Positions 1-12,899 of a stretch of DNA of 64,000 nt are shown here, piece by piece. Position 1 is the first letter of the stretch; every line of letters begins with the position of its first letter. A program made the position numbers and the translations under genes. This stretch comes from Nomia melanderi (lineage: Eukaryota > Arthropoda > Insecta > Hymenoptera > Halictidae), in contig NW_027475133.1 of the NCBI RefSeq assembly GCF_051020985.1, forward strand, positions 3,534,001-3,598,000, read 5' to 3'. Under the pieces are notes generated by a model that saw nothing but the letters and a program-made list of their open reading frames with translations, had not been told where the DNA came from and made no database searches.

Positions 1-1053
1 AATCTGTGCAGCGGGAACGACCTCGGACCACCAGGGGCCGAAAAAACCACAGTCTCATGGGGCCGGACACTCAGGGTCAGGGGAATATCCAATATATATC
101 TGGTGATATCTCGGGTGCTATTAGAGATAGCGCAATAAATCAATGTGCATTGACTGTAGGAGGCCCTGGCGCATGAATCTGTGCAGCGGGAACGACCTCG
201 GAACACCAGGGACCGAGAAAACCACCGTCTCATGGGGCCGGACACTCAGGGTCAGTGAAAAATCCAATATATATGTGGTGATATCTCGGGTGCTATTACA
301 GATAGAGCAATAAATCAAAGTGCATTGTCTGTAGGAGGCCCTCGCGCATGAATCTGTGCAGCGGGAACAACCTCGGACCACCAGGGGCCGAGAAAACCAC
401 AGTCTCATGGGGCCGGACACTCAGGGTCAGGGGAAAATCCAATATATATCTGGTGATATCTCGGGTGCTATTAGAGATAGCGCAATAAACCAAAGTGAAT
501 TATCTGCAGGAGGCCCTGGCGCATGAATGTGTGCAGCGGGAACGACCTCGGACCACCAGGGGCCGAGAAAACCACCGTCTCGATGGGGCCGGACACTCTG
601 GGTCAGGGAAAAATCCAAAATATATGTGGTGATATCTCGGGTGCTATTACAGATAACGCAATAAATCAAAGTGCATTGTCTGTAGGAGGCCCTGGCGCAT
701 GAATCTGTGCAGCGGGGACGTCCTCGGACCGCCAGGGGCCGAGAAAACCACAGTCTCATGGGGCCGGACACTCAGGGTCAGGGGAAAATCCAATATATAT
801 CTGGTGATATCTCGGGTGCTATTAGAGATAGCGCAATAAACCAAAGTGAATTATCTGCAGGAGGCCCTGGCGCATGAATCTGTGCAGCGGGAACGACCTC
901 GGATCACCAGGGGCCGAGAAAACTACCGTCTCATGGGGCCGGATACTCAGGGTCAGTGAAAAATCCAATATATATCTGCTGATATCGCGGGTGCTATTAC
1001 AGATAGCGCAATAAATCAAAGTGAATTATCTGCAGGAGGCCCTGGCGCATGAA

Positions 1054-1228
1054 TCTGTGCAGCGGGAACGACCTCGGACCACCAGGGGCCGAGAAAACCA
1101 CAGTCTCATGGGGCCGGACACTCAGGGTCAGGGGAAAATCCAATATATATCTGGTGATATCTCGGGTGCTATTAGAGATAGCGCAATAAACCAAAGTGAA
1201 TTATCTGCAGGAGGCCCTGGCGCATGAT
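1054..1228 (+). repeat. Representative 175-bp monomer
   Basis: This copy is close to the consensus. In order from its first base it has: TCTGTGCAGCGGG; an imperfect inverted repeat (CTCGGACC, 5-nt loop, GGGCCGAG); an A-run and CACAGTCTCATGG; GGGGCCGGACACTCAGGGTC; an A-rich run leading into AATATATATC; TGGTGATATCTCGGGTGC; a variable zone (ATTAGAGATAG, AAACCAAAGTGAATTATCTG); and GGAGGCCCTGGCGCATG. Hand count of the consensus gives 92 G+C of 175 and 8 CpG. GATATC lies once in nearly every monomer. CTGCAG occurs only in the subset ending GAATTATCTGCAGG. Confidence 0.9.
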
Positions 1229-1342
1229 TCTGTGCAGCGGGAACGACCTCGGACCACCAGGGGCCGAGATATCGACCGTCTCATGGGGCCGGACACTCAG
1301 GGTCAGTGAAAAATCCAATATATATCTGGTGATATCTCGGGT

Positions 1343-2217
1343 GCTATCAGAGATAGCGCAATAAACCAACGTGAATTATCTGCAGGAGGCCCTGGCGCAT
1401 GAATCTGTGCAGCGGCAACGACCTCGGACCACCAGGGGCCGAGAAAACGACCGTCTCATGGGGCCGGACACTCAGGGTCAGTGAAAAATCCAATATATAT
1501 CTGCTGATATCTCGGGTGCTATTAGAGATAGCGTAATAAATCAGAGTGCATTGTCTGTAGGAGGCCCTGGCGCATGAATCTGTGCAGCGGGAACGACCTC
1601 GGACCACCAGGGTCCGAGAAAACCACAGTCTCATGGGGCCGGACACTCAGGGTCAGGGGAAAATCCAATATATATCTGGTGATATCTCGGGTGCTATTAG
1701 AGATAGCGCAATAAACCAAAGTGAATTATCTGCAGGAGGCCCTGGCGCATGAATCTGTGCAGCGGGAACGACCTCGGACCACCAGGGGCCGAGAAAATGA
1801 CCGTCTCATGGGGCCGGACACGCAGGGTCAGGGTAAAATCCAATATATATCTGGTGATATCTCGGGTGCTATTACAGATAGCGCAATAAATCAAAGTGCA
1901 TTGTCTGTAGGAGGCCCTGGCGCATTATTCTGTGCAGCGGGAACGACCTCGGACCACCAGGGGCCGAGAAAACGACCGCCTCATGGGGCCGGACCCTCAG
2001 GGTCAGTGAAAAATCCAATATATATCTGGTGATATCTCGGGTGCTATTAGAGACAGCGCAATAAACCAAATTGAATTATCTGCAGGGGGCCCTGGCGCAT
2101 GAATCTGTGCAACGGGAACGACCTCGGACCACCAGGGGCCGAGAAAACCACAGTCTCATGGGGCCGGACACTCAGGGTCAGGGGAAAATCCAATATATAT
2201 CTGGTGATATCTCGGGT
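1343..2217 (+). repeat. 5-mer higher-order repeat, copy 1 (875 bp)
   Basis: Five successive monomers recur in the same order 875 bp downstream (5 x 175, no net indel). Diagnostic variants include CTATCAGAGATAG with AACCAACGTG, GCGTAATAAATCAGAGTG, CCAGGGTCCGAG, a GAAAATGACCG form and GAGACAGCGC. It differs from copy 2 at a few sites, for example GCGCATTATTCTG here against GCGCATGATTTTG. The preceding monomer does not match, so this is a two-copy tandem duplication. Confidence 0.88.
1598..1618 (+). repeat. Short inverted repeat in the monomer, perfect form
   Basis: CTCGGACC and GGTCCGAG flank a 5-base loop. In the consensus monomer the right arm is GGGCCGAG, leaving one mismatch. Perfect forms also occur near 2,473, 9,475, 11,577, 23,650 and 32,067. 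A second form in the CCTCTGACCACAAGAGG monomers (for example 15,776-15,792) pairs CCTCT with AGAGG around 7 bases. No function is shown. Confidence 0.7.
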
Positions 2218-3092
2218 GCTATCAGAGATAGCGCAATAAACCAACGTGAATTATCTGCAGGAGGCCCTGGCGCATGAATCTGTGCAGCGGCAACGACCTC
2301 GGACCACCAGGGGCCGAGAAAACGACCGTCTCATGGGGCCGGACACTCAGGGTCAGTGAAAAATCCAATATATATCTGCTGATATCTCGGGTGCTATTAG
2401 AGATAGCGTAATAAATCAGAGTGCATTGTCTGTAGGAGGCCCTGGCGCATGAATCTGTGCAGCGGGAACGACCTCGGACCACCAGGGTCCGAGAAAACCA
2501 CAGTCTCATGGGGCCGGACACTCAGGGTCAGGGGAAAATCCAATATATATCTGGTGATATCTCGGGTGCTATTAGAGATAGCGCAATAAACCAAAGTGAA
2601 TTATCTGCAGGAGGCCCTGGCGCATGAATCTGTGCAGCGGGAACGACCTCGGACCACCAGGGGCCGAGAAAATGACCGTCTCATGGGGCCGGACACGCAA
2701 GGTCAGGGTAAAATCCAATATATATCTGGTGATATCTCGGGTGCTATTACAGATAGCGCAATAAATCAAAGTGCATTGTCTGTAGGAGGCCCTGGCGCAT
2801 GATTTTGTGCAGCGGGAACGACCTCGGACCACCAGGGGCCGAGAAAACGACCGCCTCATGGGGCCGGACCCTCAGGGTCAGTGAAAAATCCAATATATAT
2901 CTGGTGATATCTCGGGTGCTATTAGAGACAGCGCAATAAACCAAATTGAATTATCTGCAGGGGGCCCTGGCGCATGAATCTGTGCAACGGGAACGACCTC
3001 GGACCACCAGGGGCCGAGAAAACCACAGTCTCATGGGGCCGGACACTCAGGGTCAGGGGAAAATCCAATATATATCTGGTGATATCTCGGGT
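2218..3092 (+). repeat. 5-mer higher-order repeat, copy 2 (875 bp)
   Basis: Direct tandem copy of the preceding 875 bp with the same monomer order and diagnostic variants. It is broken off at about 3,093, where the next monomer carries ATTGGAGATAG instead of ATCAGAGATAG. A related run of the same monomers recurs in block A' (about 49.5-50.3 kb). Confidence 0.88.
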
Positions 3093-3224
3093 GCTATTGG
3101 AGATAGCGCAATAAACCATAGTGAATTATCTGCAGGAGGCCCTGGCGCATGAATGTGTGCAGCGGGATCGACCTCGGACCACCAGGGGCCGAGAAAACCG
3201 CAGTCTCATGGGGCCGGACACTCA

Positions 3225-4385
3225 ATGTCAGGGGAATATCCAATATATATCTGGTGATATCTCGGGTGCTATTAGAGATAGCGCAATAAATCAATGTGCA
3301 TTGTCTGTAGGAGGCCCTGGCGCATGAATCTGTGCAGCGGGAACGACCTCGGAACACCAGGGACCGAGAAAACCACCGTCTCATGGGGCTGGACACTCAG
3401 GGTCAGTGAAAAATCCAATATATATGTGGTGATATCTCGGGTGCTATTACAGATAGAGCAATAAATCAAAGTGCATTGTCTGTAGGAGGCCCTCGCGCAT
3501 GAATCTGTGCAGCGGGAACAACCTCGGACCACCAGGGGCCGAGAAAACCACAGTCTCATGGGGCCGGACACTCAGGGTCAGGGGAAAATCCAATATATAT
3601 CTGGTGATATCTCGGGTGCTATTAGAGATAGCGCAATAAACCAAAGTGAATTATCTGCAGGAGGCCCTGGCGCATGAATCTGTGCAGCGGGAACGACCTC
3701 GGATCACCAGGGGCCGAGAAAACTACCGTCTCATGGGGCCGGATACTCAGGGTCAGGGGAAAATCCAATATAGATCTGGTGATATCTCGGGTTCTATTAC
3801 AGATAGCGCAATAAATCAAAGTGCATTGTCTGTAGGAGGCCCTGGCGCATGAATCTGTGCAGCGGGAACGACCTCAGACCACCAGGGGCCGAGAAAACCA
3901 CAGTCTCATGGGGCCGGACACTCAGGGTCAGGGAAAAATCCAATATATATCTGGTGATATCTCGGGCGCTATTAGAGATAGCGCAATAAACCAAAGTGAA
4001 TTATCTGCAGGAGGCCCTGGCGCATGAATCTGTGCAGCGGGAACGACCACGGACCACCAGGGGCCGAGAAAACCACCGTCTCATGGGGCCGGACACTCAG
4101 GGTCAGGGAAAAATCCAATATATATCTGGTGATATCTCGGGTGCTATTAGAGATAGCGCAATAATCCAAAGTGAGTTATCTGCAGGAGGCCCTGGCGCCT
4201 GAAGCTGTGCAGCGGGAACGACCTCGGACCACCAGGGGCCGAGAAAACCACCGTCTCGATGGGGCCGGACACTCTGGGTCAGGGAAAAATCCAATATATA
4301 TGTGGTGATTTCTCGGGTGCTATTACAGATAACGCAATAAATCAAAGTGCATTGTCTGTAGGAGGCCCTGGCGCATGAATCTGTG
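3225..4385 (+). repeat. Block A recurrent 6-monomer module, copy 1
   Basis: The order of variant monomers is: ACACCAGGGACCGAG; CTCGCGCATG with GGGAACAACC; GGATCACCAGGGG with TAGATCTGG; CCTCAGACCACC; GACCACGGACC; and GCGCCTGAAGC with the CGATGGGG one-base insertion. The same series recurs at about 5.35-6.31 kb (offset 1,926) and about 7.95-9.02 kb (offset 4,727). Ends are approximate because copies fade into ordinary monomers. Confidence 0.8.
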
Positions 4386-5349
4386 CAGCGGGAACGACCT
4401 CGGAACACCAGGGACCGAGAAAACCACCGTCTCATGGGGCCGGACACTCAGGGTCAGTTAAAAATCCAATATATATGTGGTGATATCTCGGGTGCTATTA
4501 CAGATAGAGCAATAAATCAAAGTGCATTGTCTGTAGGAGGCCCTCGCGCATGAATCTGTGCAGCGGGAACAACCTCGGACCACCAGGGGCCGAGAAAACC
4601 ACAGTCTCATGGGGCCGGACACTCAGGGTCAGGGGAAAATCCAATATATATCTGGTGATATCTCGGGTGCTATTAGAGATAGCGCAATAAACCAAAGTGA
4701 ATTATCTGCAGGAGGCCCTGGCGCATGAATCTGTGCAGCGGGAACGACCTCGGATCACCAGGGGCCGAGAAAACTACCGTCTCATGGGGCCGGATACTCA
4801 GGGTCAGTGAAAAATCCAATATATATCTGCTGATATCTCGGGTGCTATTACAGATAGCGCAATAAATCAAAGTGCATTGTCTGTAGGAGGCCCTGGCGCA
4901 TGAATCTGTGCAGCGGGAACGACCTCGGACCACCAGGGGCCGAGAAAACCACAGTCTCATGGGGCCGGACACTCAGGGTCAGGGGAAAATCCAATATATA
5001 TCTGGTGATAACTCGGGTGCTATTAGAGATAGCGCAATAAACCAAAGTGAATTATCTGCAGGAGGCCCTGGCGCATGATTCTGTGCAGCGGGAACGACCT
5101 CGGACCACCAGGGGCCGAGAAAACTACCGTCTCATGGGGCCGGTCACTCAGGGTCAGTGAAAAATCCAATATATATCTGCTGATATCTCGGGTGCTATTA
5201 GAGATAGCGCAATAAACCAAAGTGAATTATCTGCAGGAGGCCCTGGCGCATGAATCTGTGCAGCGGGAACGACCTCGGACCACCAGGGGCCGAAAAAACC
5301 ACAGTCTCATGGGGCCGGACACTCAGGGTCAGGGGAATATCCAATATAT

Positions 5350-6311
5350 ATGTGGTGATATCTCGGGTGCTATTACAGATAGAGCAATAAATCAAAGTGC
5401 ATTGTCTGTAGGAGGCCCTCGCGCATGAATCTGTGCAGCGGGAACAACCTCGGACCACCAGGGGCCGAGAAAACCACAGTCTCATGGGGCCGGACACTCA
5501 GGGTCAGGGGAAAATCCAATATATATCTGGTGATATCTCGGGTGCTATTAGAGATAGCGCAATAAACCAAAGTGAATTATCTGCAGGAGGCCCTGGCGCA
5601 TGAATCTGTGCAGCGGGAACGACCTCGGATCACCAGGGGCCGAGAAAACTACCGTCTCATGGGGCCGGATACTCAGGGTCAGGGGAAAATCCAATATAGA
5701 TCTGGTGATATCTCGGGTTCTATTACAGATAGCGCAATAAATCAAAGTGCATTGTCTGTAGGAGGCCCTGGCGCATGAATCTGTGCAGCGGGAACGACCT
5801 CAGACCACCAGGGGCCGAGAAAACCACAGTCTCATGGGGCCGGACACTCAGGGTCAGGGAAAAATCCAATATATATCTGGTGATATCTCGGGCGCTATTA
5901 GAGATAGCGCAATAAACCAAAGTGAATTATCTGCAGGAGGCCCTGGCGCATGAATCTGTGCAGCGGGAACGACCACGGACCACCAGGGGCCGAGAAAACC
6001 ACCGTCTCATGGGGCCGGACACTCAGGGTCAGGGAAAAATCCAATATATATCTGGTGATATCTCGGGTGCTATTAGAGATAGCGCAATAATCCAAAGTGA
6101 GTTATCTGCAGGAGGCCCTGGCGCCTGAAGCTGTGCAGCGGGAACGACCTCGGACCACCAGGGGCCGAGAAAACCACCGTCTCGATGGGGCCGGACACTC
6201 TGGGTCAGGGAAAAATCCAATATATATGTGGTGATATCTCGGGTGCTATTACAGATAACGCAATAAATCGAAGTGCATTGTCTGTAGGAGGCCCTGGCGC
6301 ATGAATCTGTG
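5350..6311 (+). repeat. Block A recurrent module, copy 2
   Basis: Matches copy 1 monomer for monomer at offset 1,926 bp (11 monomers plus 1 bp). It starts inside the TATGTGGTGATATC monomer with GATAGAGCAATAAATC and passes through the TAGATCTGG, CCTCAGACC, GACCACGG and GCGCCTGAAGC monomers. It then runs into a monomer with GGGGACGTCCTCGGACCGCC, a marker that reappears at 53,069 in block A'. Confidence 0.78.
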
Positions 6312-7951
6312 CAGCGGGGACGTCCTCGGACCGCCAGGGGCCGAGACAACGACCGTCTCATGGGGCCGGACACTCAGGGTCAGGGTAAAATCCAATATAT
6401 ATCTGGTGACATGTCGGGTGCTATTACAGATAGCGCAATAAATCAAAGTGCATTGTCTGTAGGAGGTCCTGGCGCATGAATCTGTGCAGCGGGAACGACC
6501 TCGGACCACCAGGGGCCGAGAAAAGCACAGTCTCATGGGGCCGGACACTCAGGGTCAGGGTAAAATCCAATATATATCTGGTGATATCTCGGGTGCTATT
6601 AGAGATAGCGCAATAAACCAAAGTGAATTATCTGCAGGAGGCCCTGGCGCATGAATCTGTGCAGCGGGAACGACCTCGGACCACCAGGGGCCGAGAAAAC
6701 CACAGTCTCATGGGGCCGGACACTCAGGGTCAGGGGAAAATCCAATATATATCTGGTGATATCTCGGGTGCTATCAGAGATAGCGCAATAAACCAACGTG
6801 AATTATCTGCAGGAGGCCCTGGCGCATGAATGTGTGCAGCGGGAACGACCTCGGACCACCAGGGGCCGAGAAATCGACCGTCTCATGGGGCCGGACACTC
6901 AGGGTCAGTGAAAAATCCAATATATATCTGGTGATATCTCGGGTGCTATTACAGATAGCGCAATAAATCAAAGTGCATTGTCTGTAGGAGGCCCTGGCGC
7001 ATGAATCTGTGCAGCGGGAACGACCTCGGACCACCAGGGGCCGAGAAAACGACCGTCTCATGGGGCCGGACGCTCAGGGTCAGTGAAAAATCCAATATAT
7101 ATCTGCTGATATCTCGGGTGCTATTACAGATAGCGCAATAAATCAAAGTGCATTGTCTGTAGGAGGCCCTCGCGCATGAATCTGTGCAGCGGGAACAACC
7201 TCGGACCACCAGGGGCCGAGAAAACCACAGTCTCATGGGGCCGGACACTCAGGGTCAGGGGAAAATCCAATATATATCTGGTGATATCTCGGGTGCTACT
7301 AGAGATAGCGCAATAAACCAAAGTGAATTATCTGCAGGAGGCCCTGGCGCATGAATCTGTGCAGCGGGAACGACCTCGGATCACCAGGGGCCGAGAAAAC
7401 TACCGTCTCATGGGGCCGGATACTCAGGGTCAGTGAAAAATCCAATATATATCTGCTGATATCTCGGGTGCTATTACAGATAGCGCAATAAATCAAAGTG
7501 CATTGTCTGTAGGAGGCCCTGGCGCATGAATCTGTGCAGCGGGAACGACCTCGGACCACCAGGGGCCGAGAAAACCACAGTCTCATGGGGCCGGACACTC
7601 AGGGTCAGAGGAAAATCCAATATATATCTGGTGATAACTCGGGTGCTATTAGAGATAGCGCAATAAACCAAAGTGAATTATCTGCAGGAGGCCCTGGCGC
7701 ATGATTCTGTGCAGCGGGAACGACCTCGGACCACCAGGGGCCGAGAAAACCACAGTCTCATGGGGCCGGATACTCAGGGTCAGGGGAAAATCCAGTATAT
7801 ATCTGGTGATATCTCGGGTGCTATTAGAGATAGCGCAATAAGCCAAAGTGAATTATCTGCAGGAGGCCCTGGCGCATGAATTTGTGCAGCGGGAACGTCC
7901 TCGGACCACCAGGGGCCGAGACGACCACCGTCTCATGGGGCCGGACACTCA

Positions 7952-9016
7952 GGGTCAGGGGAATATCCAATATATATCTGGTGATATCTCGGGTGCTATT
8001 AGAGATAGCGCAATAAATCAATGTGCATTGTCTGTAGGAGGCCCTGGCGCATGAATCTGTGCAGCGGGAACGACCTCGGAACACCAGGGACCGAGAAAAC
8101 CTCCGTCTCATGGGGCCGGACACTCAGGGTCAGTGAAAAATCCAATATATATGTGGTGATATCTCGGGTGCTATTACAGATAGAGCAATAAATCAAAGTG
8201 CATTGTCTGTAGGAGGCCCTCGCGCATGAATCTGTGCAGCGGGAACAACCTCGGACCACCAGGGGCCGAGAAAACCACAGTCTCATGGGGCCGGACACTC
8301 AGGGTCAGGGGAAAATCCAATATATATCTGGTGATATCTCGGGTGCTATTAGAGATAGCGCAATAAACCAAAGTGAATTATCTGCAGGAGGCCCTGGCGC
8401 ATGAATCTGTGCAGCGGGAACGACCTCGGATCACCAGGAGCCGAGAAAACTACCGTCTCATGGGGCCGGATACTCAGGGTCAGGGGAAAATCCAATATAG
8501 ATCTGGTGATATCTCGGGTTCTATTACAGATAGCGCAATAAATCAAAGTGCATTGTCTGTAGGAGGCCCTGGCGCATGAATCTCTGCAGCGGGAACGACC
8601 TCGGACCACCAGGGGCCGAGAAAACCACAGTCTCATGGGGCCGGACACTCAGGGTCAGGGAAAAATCCAATATATATCTGGTGATATCTCGGGCGCTATT
8701 AGAGATAGCGCAATAAACCAAAGTGAATTATCTGCAGGAGGCCCTGGCGCATGAATCTGTGCAGCGGGAACGACCACGGACCACCAGGGGCCGAGAAAAC
8801 CACCGTCTTATGGGGCCGGACACTCAGGGTCAGGGAAAAATCCAATATATATCTGGTGATATCTCGGGTGCTATTAGAGATAGCGCAATAATCCAAAGTG
8901 AGTTATCTGCAGGAGGCCCTGGCGCCTGAAGCTGTGCAGCGGGAACGACCTCGGACCACCAGGGGCCGAGAAAACCACCGTCTCGATGGGGCCGGACACT
9001 CTGGGTCAGGGAAAAA
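7952..9016 (+). repeat. Block A recurrent module, copy 3
   Basis: Third occurrence of the series, offset 4,727 bp from copy 1. It has small private changes: CACCAGGAGCCGAG near 8,435, TCTCTGCAGCGGG near 8,580 and GTCTTATGGGG near 8,807. It ends where copy 1 has ATGTGGTGATTTC and this copy has ATCTGCTGATATC. Confidence 0.78.
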
Positions 9017-12000
9017 TCCAATATATATCTGCTGATATCTCGGGTGCTATTACAGATAGCGCAATAAATCAAAGTGCATTGTCTGTAGGAGGCCCTGGCG
9101 CATGAATCTGTGCAGCGGGAACGACCTCGGACCACCAGGGGCCGAGAAAACCACAGTCTCATGGGGCCGGACACTCAGGGTCAGGGTAAAATCCAATATA
9201 TATCTGGTGATATCTCGGGTGCTATTACACATAGCGCAATAAATCAAAGTGCATTGTCTGTAGGAGGCCCTGGTGCATGAATCTGTGCAGCGGGAACGAC
9301 CTCGGACCCCCAGGGGCCGAGACAACCACCGTCTCATGGGGCCGGACACTCAGGGTCTGGGAAAAATCCAATATATATCCGGTGATATCTCGGGTGCTAT
9401 TACAGAAAGCGCAATAAATCAAAGTGTATTATCTGCAGGAGGCCCTGGCGCATGGATTTGTGCAGCGGGAACGACCTCGGACCACCAGGGTCCGAGAAAA
9501 ACACCGTCTCATGGGGCCGCACACTCTGGGTCAGTGAAAAATCCAATATATATCTGGTGATATCTCGGGTGCTATTACAGATAGCGCAATAAATCAAAGT
9601 GCATTGTCTGTAGGAGGCCCTGGCGCATGAATCTGTGAAGCGGCAACGACCTCGCACCACCAGGGGCCGAGAAAACCACAGTCTCATGGGGCCGGACACT
9701 CAGTGACAGGGGAAAATCCAGTATATATCTGGAGATATCTCGGGTACTATTAGAGATAGCGCAATAAACCAAAGTGAATTATCTGCAGGAGGCCCTGGCG
9801 CATGAATCTGTGCAGCGGGAACGACCTCGGACCACCAGGGGCCGAAAAAACCACAGTCTCATGGGGCCGGATACTCAGGGTCAGGGGAAAATCCAATATA
9901 GATCTGGTGATATCTCGGGTGCTATTACAGATAGCGCCATAAATCAAAGTGCATTGTCTGTAGGAGGCCCTGGCGCATGAATCTGTGCAGCGGGAACGAC
10001 CTCGGACCACCAGGGGCCGAGAAAACCACAGTCTCATGGGGCCGGACACTCAGGGTCAGGGGAAAATCCAATATATATCTGGTGATATCTCGGGTGCTAT
10101 TGGAGATAGCGCAATAAACCATAGTGAATTATCTGCAGGAGGCCCTGGCGCATGAATGTGTGCAGCGGGAACGACCTCGGACCACCAGGGGCCGAGAAAA
10201 CCGCAGTCTCATTGGGCCGGACACTCAGGGTCAGGGGAATATCCAATATATATCTGGTGATATCTCGGGTGCTATTAGAGATAGCGCAATAAATCAATGT
10301 GCATTGTCTGTAGTAGGCCCTGGCGCATGAATCTGTGCAGCGGGAACGACCTCGGAACACCAGGGACCGAGAAAACCACCGTCTCATGGGGCCGGACACT
10401 CAGGGTCAGTGAAAAATCCAATATATATGTGGTGATATCTCGGGTGCTATTACAGATAGAGCAATAAATCAAAGTGCATTGTCTGTAGGAGGCCCTCGCG
10501 CATGAATCTGTGCAGCGGGAACAACCTCGGACCACCAGGGGCCGAGAAAACCACAGTCTCATGGGGCCGGACACTCAGGGTCAGGGGAAAATCCAATATA
10601 TATCTGGTGATATCTCGGGTGCTATTAGAGATAGCGCAATAAACCAAAGTGAATTATCTGCAGGAGGCCCTGGCGCATGAATCTGTGCAGCGGGAACGAC
10701 CTCGGATCACCAGGGGCCGAGAAAACTACCGTCTCATGGGGCCGGATACTCAGGGTCAGTGAAAAATCCAATATATATCTGCTGATATCTCGGGTGCTAT
10801 TACAGATAGCGCAATAAATCAAAGTGCATTGTCTGTAGGAGGCCCTGGCGCATGAATCTGTGCAGCGGGAACGACCTCGGACCACCAGGGGCCGAGAAAA
10901 CCACAGTCTCATGGGGCCGGACACTCAGGGTCAGGGTAAAATCCAATATATATCTGGTGATATCTCGGGTGCTATTACACATAGCGCAATAAATCAAAGT
11001 GCATTGTCTGTAGGAGACCCTGGCGCATGAACCTCTGCAGCGGGAACGACCTCGGACCACTAGGGGCCGAGAAAACGACCGTCTCATGGGGCCGGACGCT
11101 CAGGGTCAGTGAAAAATCCAATATATATCTGGTGATATCTCGGGTGCTATTACAGATAGCGCAATAAATCAAAGTGCATTGTCTGTAGGAGGCCCTGGCG
11201 CATGAATCTGGGCAGCGGGAACGACCTCGGACCACCAGGGGCCGAGAAAACCACAGTCTCATGGGGCCGGACACTCAGGGTCAGGGGAAAATCCAATATA
11301 TATCTGGTGATATCTCGGGTGCTATTAGAGATAGCGCAATAAATCAAAGTGCATTGTCTGCAGGAGGCCCTGGCGCATGAATCTGTGCAGCGGGAACGAC
11401 CTCGGAACACCAGGGGCCGAGAAAACCACCGTCTCATGGGGCCGGACACTCAGGGTCAGTGAAAAATCCAATATATATCTGGTGATATCTCGGGTGCTAT
11501 TACAGATAGCGTAATAAATCAAAGTGCATTGTCTGTAGGAGGCCCTGGCGCATGAATCTGTGCAGCGGGAACGACCTCGGACCACCAGGGTCCGAGAAAA
11601 CCACAGTCTCATGGGGCCGGACACTCAGGGTCAGGGAAAAATCCATTATATATCTGGTGATATATCGGGTGTCATTAGAGATAGCTCGATAAATCAAAGT
11701 GCATTGTCTGCAGGAGGCCCTGACGCATGAATCTGTGCAGCGGGAACGACCTCGGACCACCAGGGGCCGAGAAAACCACAGTCTCATGGGGCCGAGAACT
11801 CAGGGTCAGGCAAAAATCCAATATATATCTGGTGATATCTCGGGTGCTATTACACGTAGCGCATTAAACCAACGCGCATTGTCTGTAGGAGGCCATGGCG
11901 CATGAATCTGTGCAGCGGGAACGACCTCGGACCACCTGGGGCCGATAAAACCACCGTCTCATGGGGCCGGACACTCAGGGTCAGGGGAAAATCCAATATA

Positions 12001-12199
12001 TATCTGGTGATATCTCGGGTGCTATTACAGATAGCGCAATAAATCAAAGTGCATTGTCTGTAGGAGGCCCTGGCGCATGAATCTGTGCAGCGGGAACGAC
12101 CTCGGACCACCAGGGGCCGAGAAGACCGCAGTCTCATGGGGACGGACTCTCAGGGTCAGGGAAAAATCCAATATATATCTGGTGATATCTCGGGCGCTA

Positions 12200-12899
12200 T
12201 TAGAGATAGCGCAATAAACCAAAGTGAATTATCTGCAGGAGGCCCTGGCGCATGAATCTGTGCAGCGGGAACGACCTCGGGCCACCAGGGGCTGAGAAAA
12301 CGACCGTCTCATGGGGCCGGACACTCAGGGTCAGTGAAAAATCCAATATATATCTGGTGATATCTCGGCTGCTATTACAGATAGCGGAATAAATCAAAGT
12401 GCATTGTCTGTAGGAGGCCCTGGCGCATGAATCTGTGCAGCGGGAACGACCTCGGACCACCAGGGGCCGAGAAAACCACAGTCTCATGGGGCCGGACACT
12501 CAGGGTCAGGGGAAAATCCAGTATATATCTGGTGATATCTCGGGTGCTATTAGAGATAGCGCAATAAACCAAAGTGAATTATCTGCAGGAGGCCCTGGCG
12601 CATGAATCTGTGCAGCGGGAACGACCTCGGGCCACCAGGGGCTGAGAAAACGACCGTCTCATGGGGCCGGACACTCAGGGTCAGTGAAAAATCCAATATA
12701 TATCTGGTGATATCTCGGCTGCTATTACAGATAGCGGAATAAACCAAAGTGCATTGTCTGTAGGAGGCCCTGGCGCATGAATCTGTGCAGCGGGAACGAC
12801 CTCGGACCACCAGGGGACGAGAAAACCACAGTCTCATGGGGCCGGACACTCAGGGTCAGGGGAAAATCCAGTATATATCTGGTGATATCTCGGGTGCTA
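12200..12899 (+). repeat. Dimer duplicated in tandem (2 x 350 bp)
   Basis: A two-monomer unit is repeated at offset 350 bp. The first monomer carries CTCGGGCCACCAGGGGCTGAG and ends with CTCGGCTGC and GATAGCGGAATAAA. The second carries CACAGTCTCATGG with CCAGTATATATC. The CTCGGCTGC with AGCGGAATAAA combination is near 12,365 and 12,715, which supports recent duplication of a dimer. Single base changes separate the copies, such as CAGGGGCCGAG against CAGGGGACGAG. Confidence 0.8.

Larger units (their letters stand above)
1..11500. repeat. Block A: irregular higher-order domain
   Basis: This domain is defined by variants rare or absent in blocks B and C: GGAACACCAGGGACCGAG, the pair CCCTCGCGCATG + GGGAACAACC, a GTCTCGATGGGG one-base insertion (near 575, 4,255, 6,180 and 8,985), GCGCCTGAAGCTGTG (near 4,196, 6,122 and 8,925) and a TATAGATCTGG form. 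The diverged D patch and the longer (AT)5 tract are absent. The right limit is approximate: block-B variants such as GAGAACTCAGGGTCAGGCA first appear near 11,793, so the transition is gradual. Confidence 0.7.
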
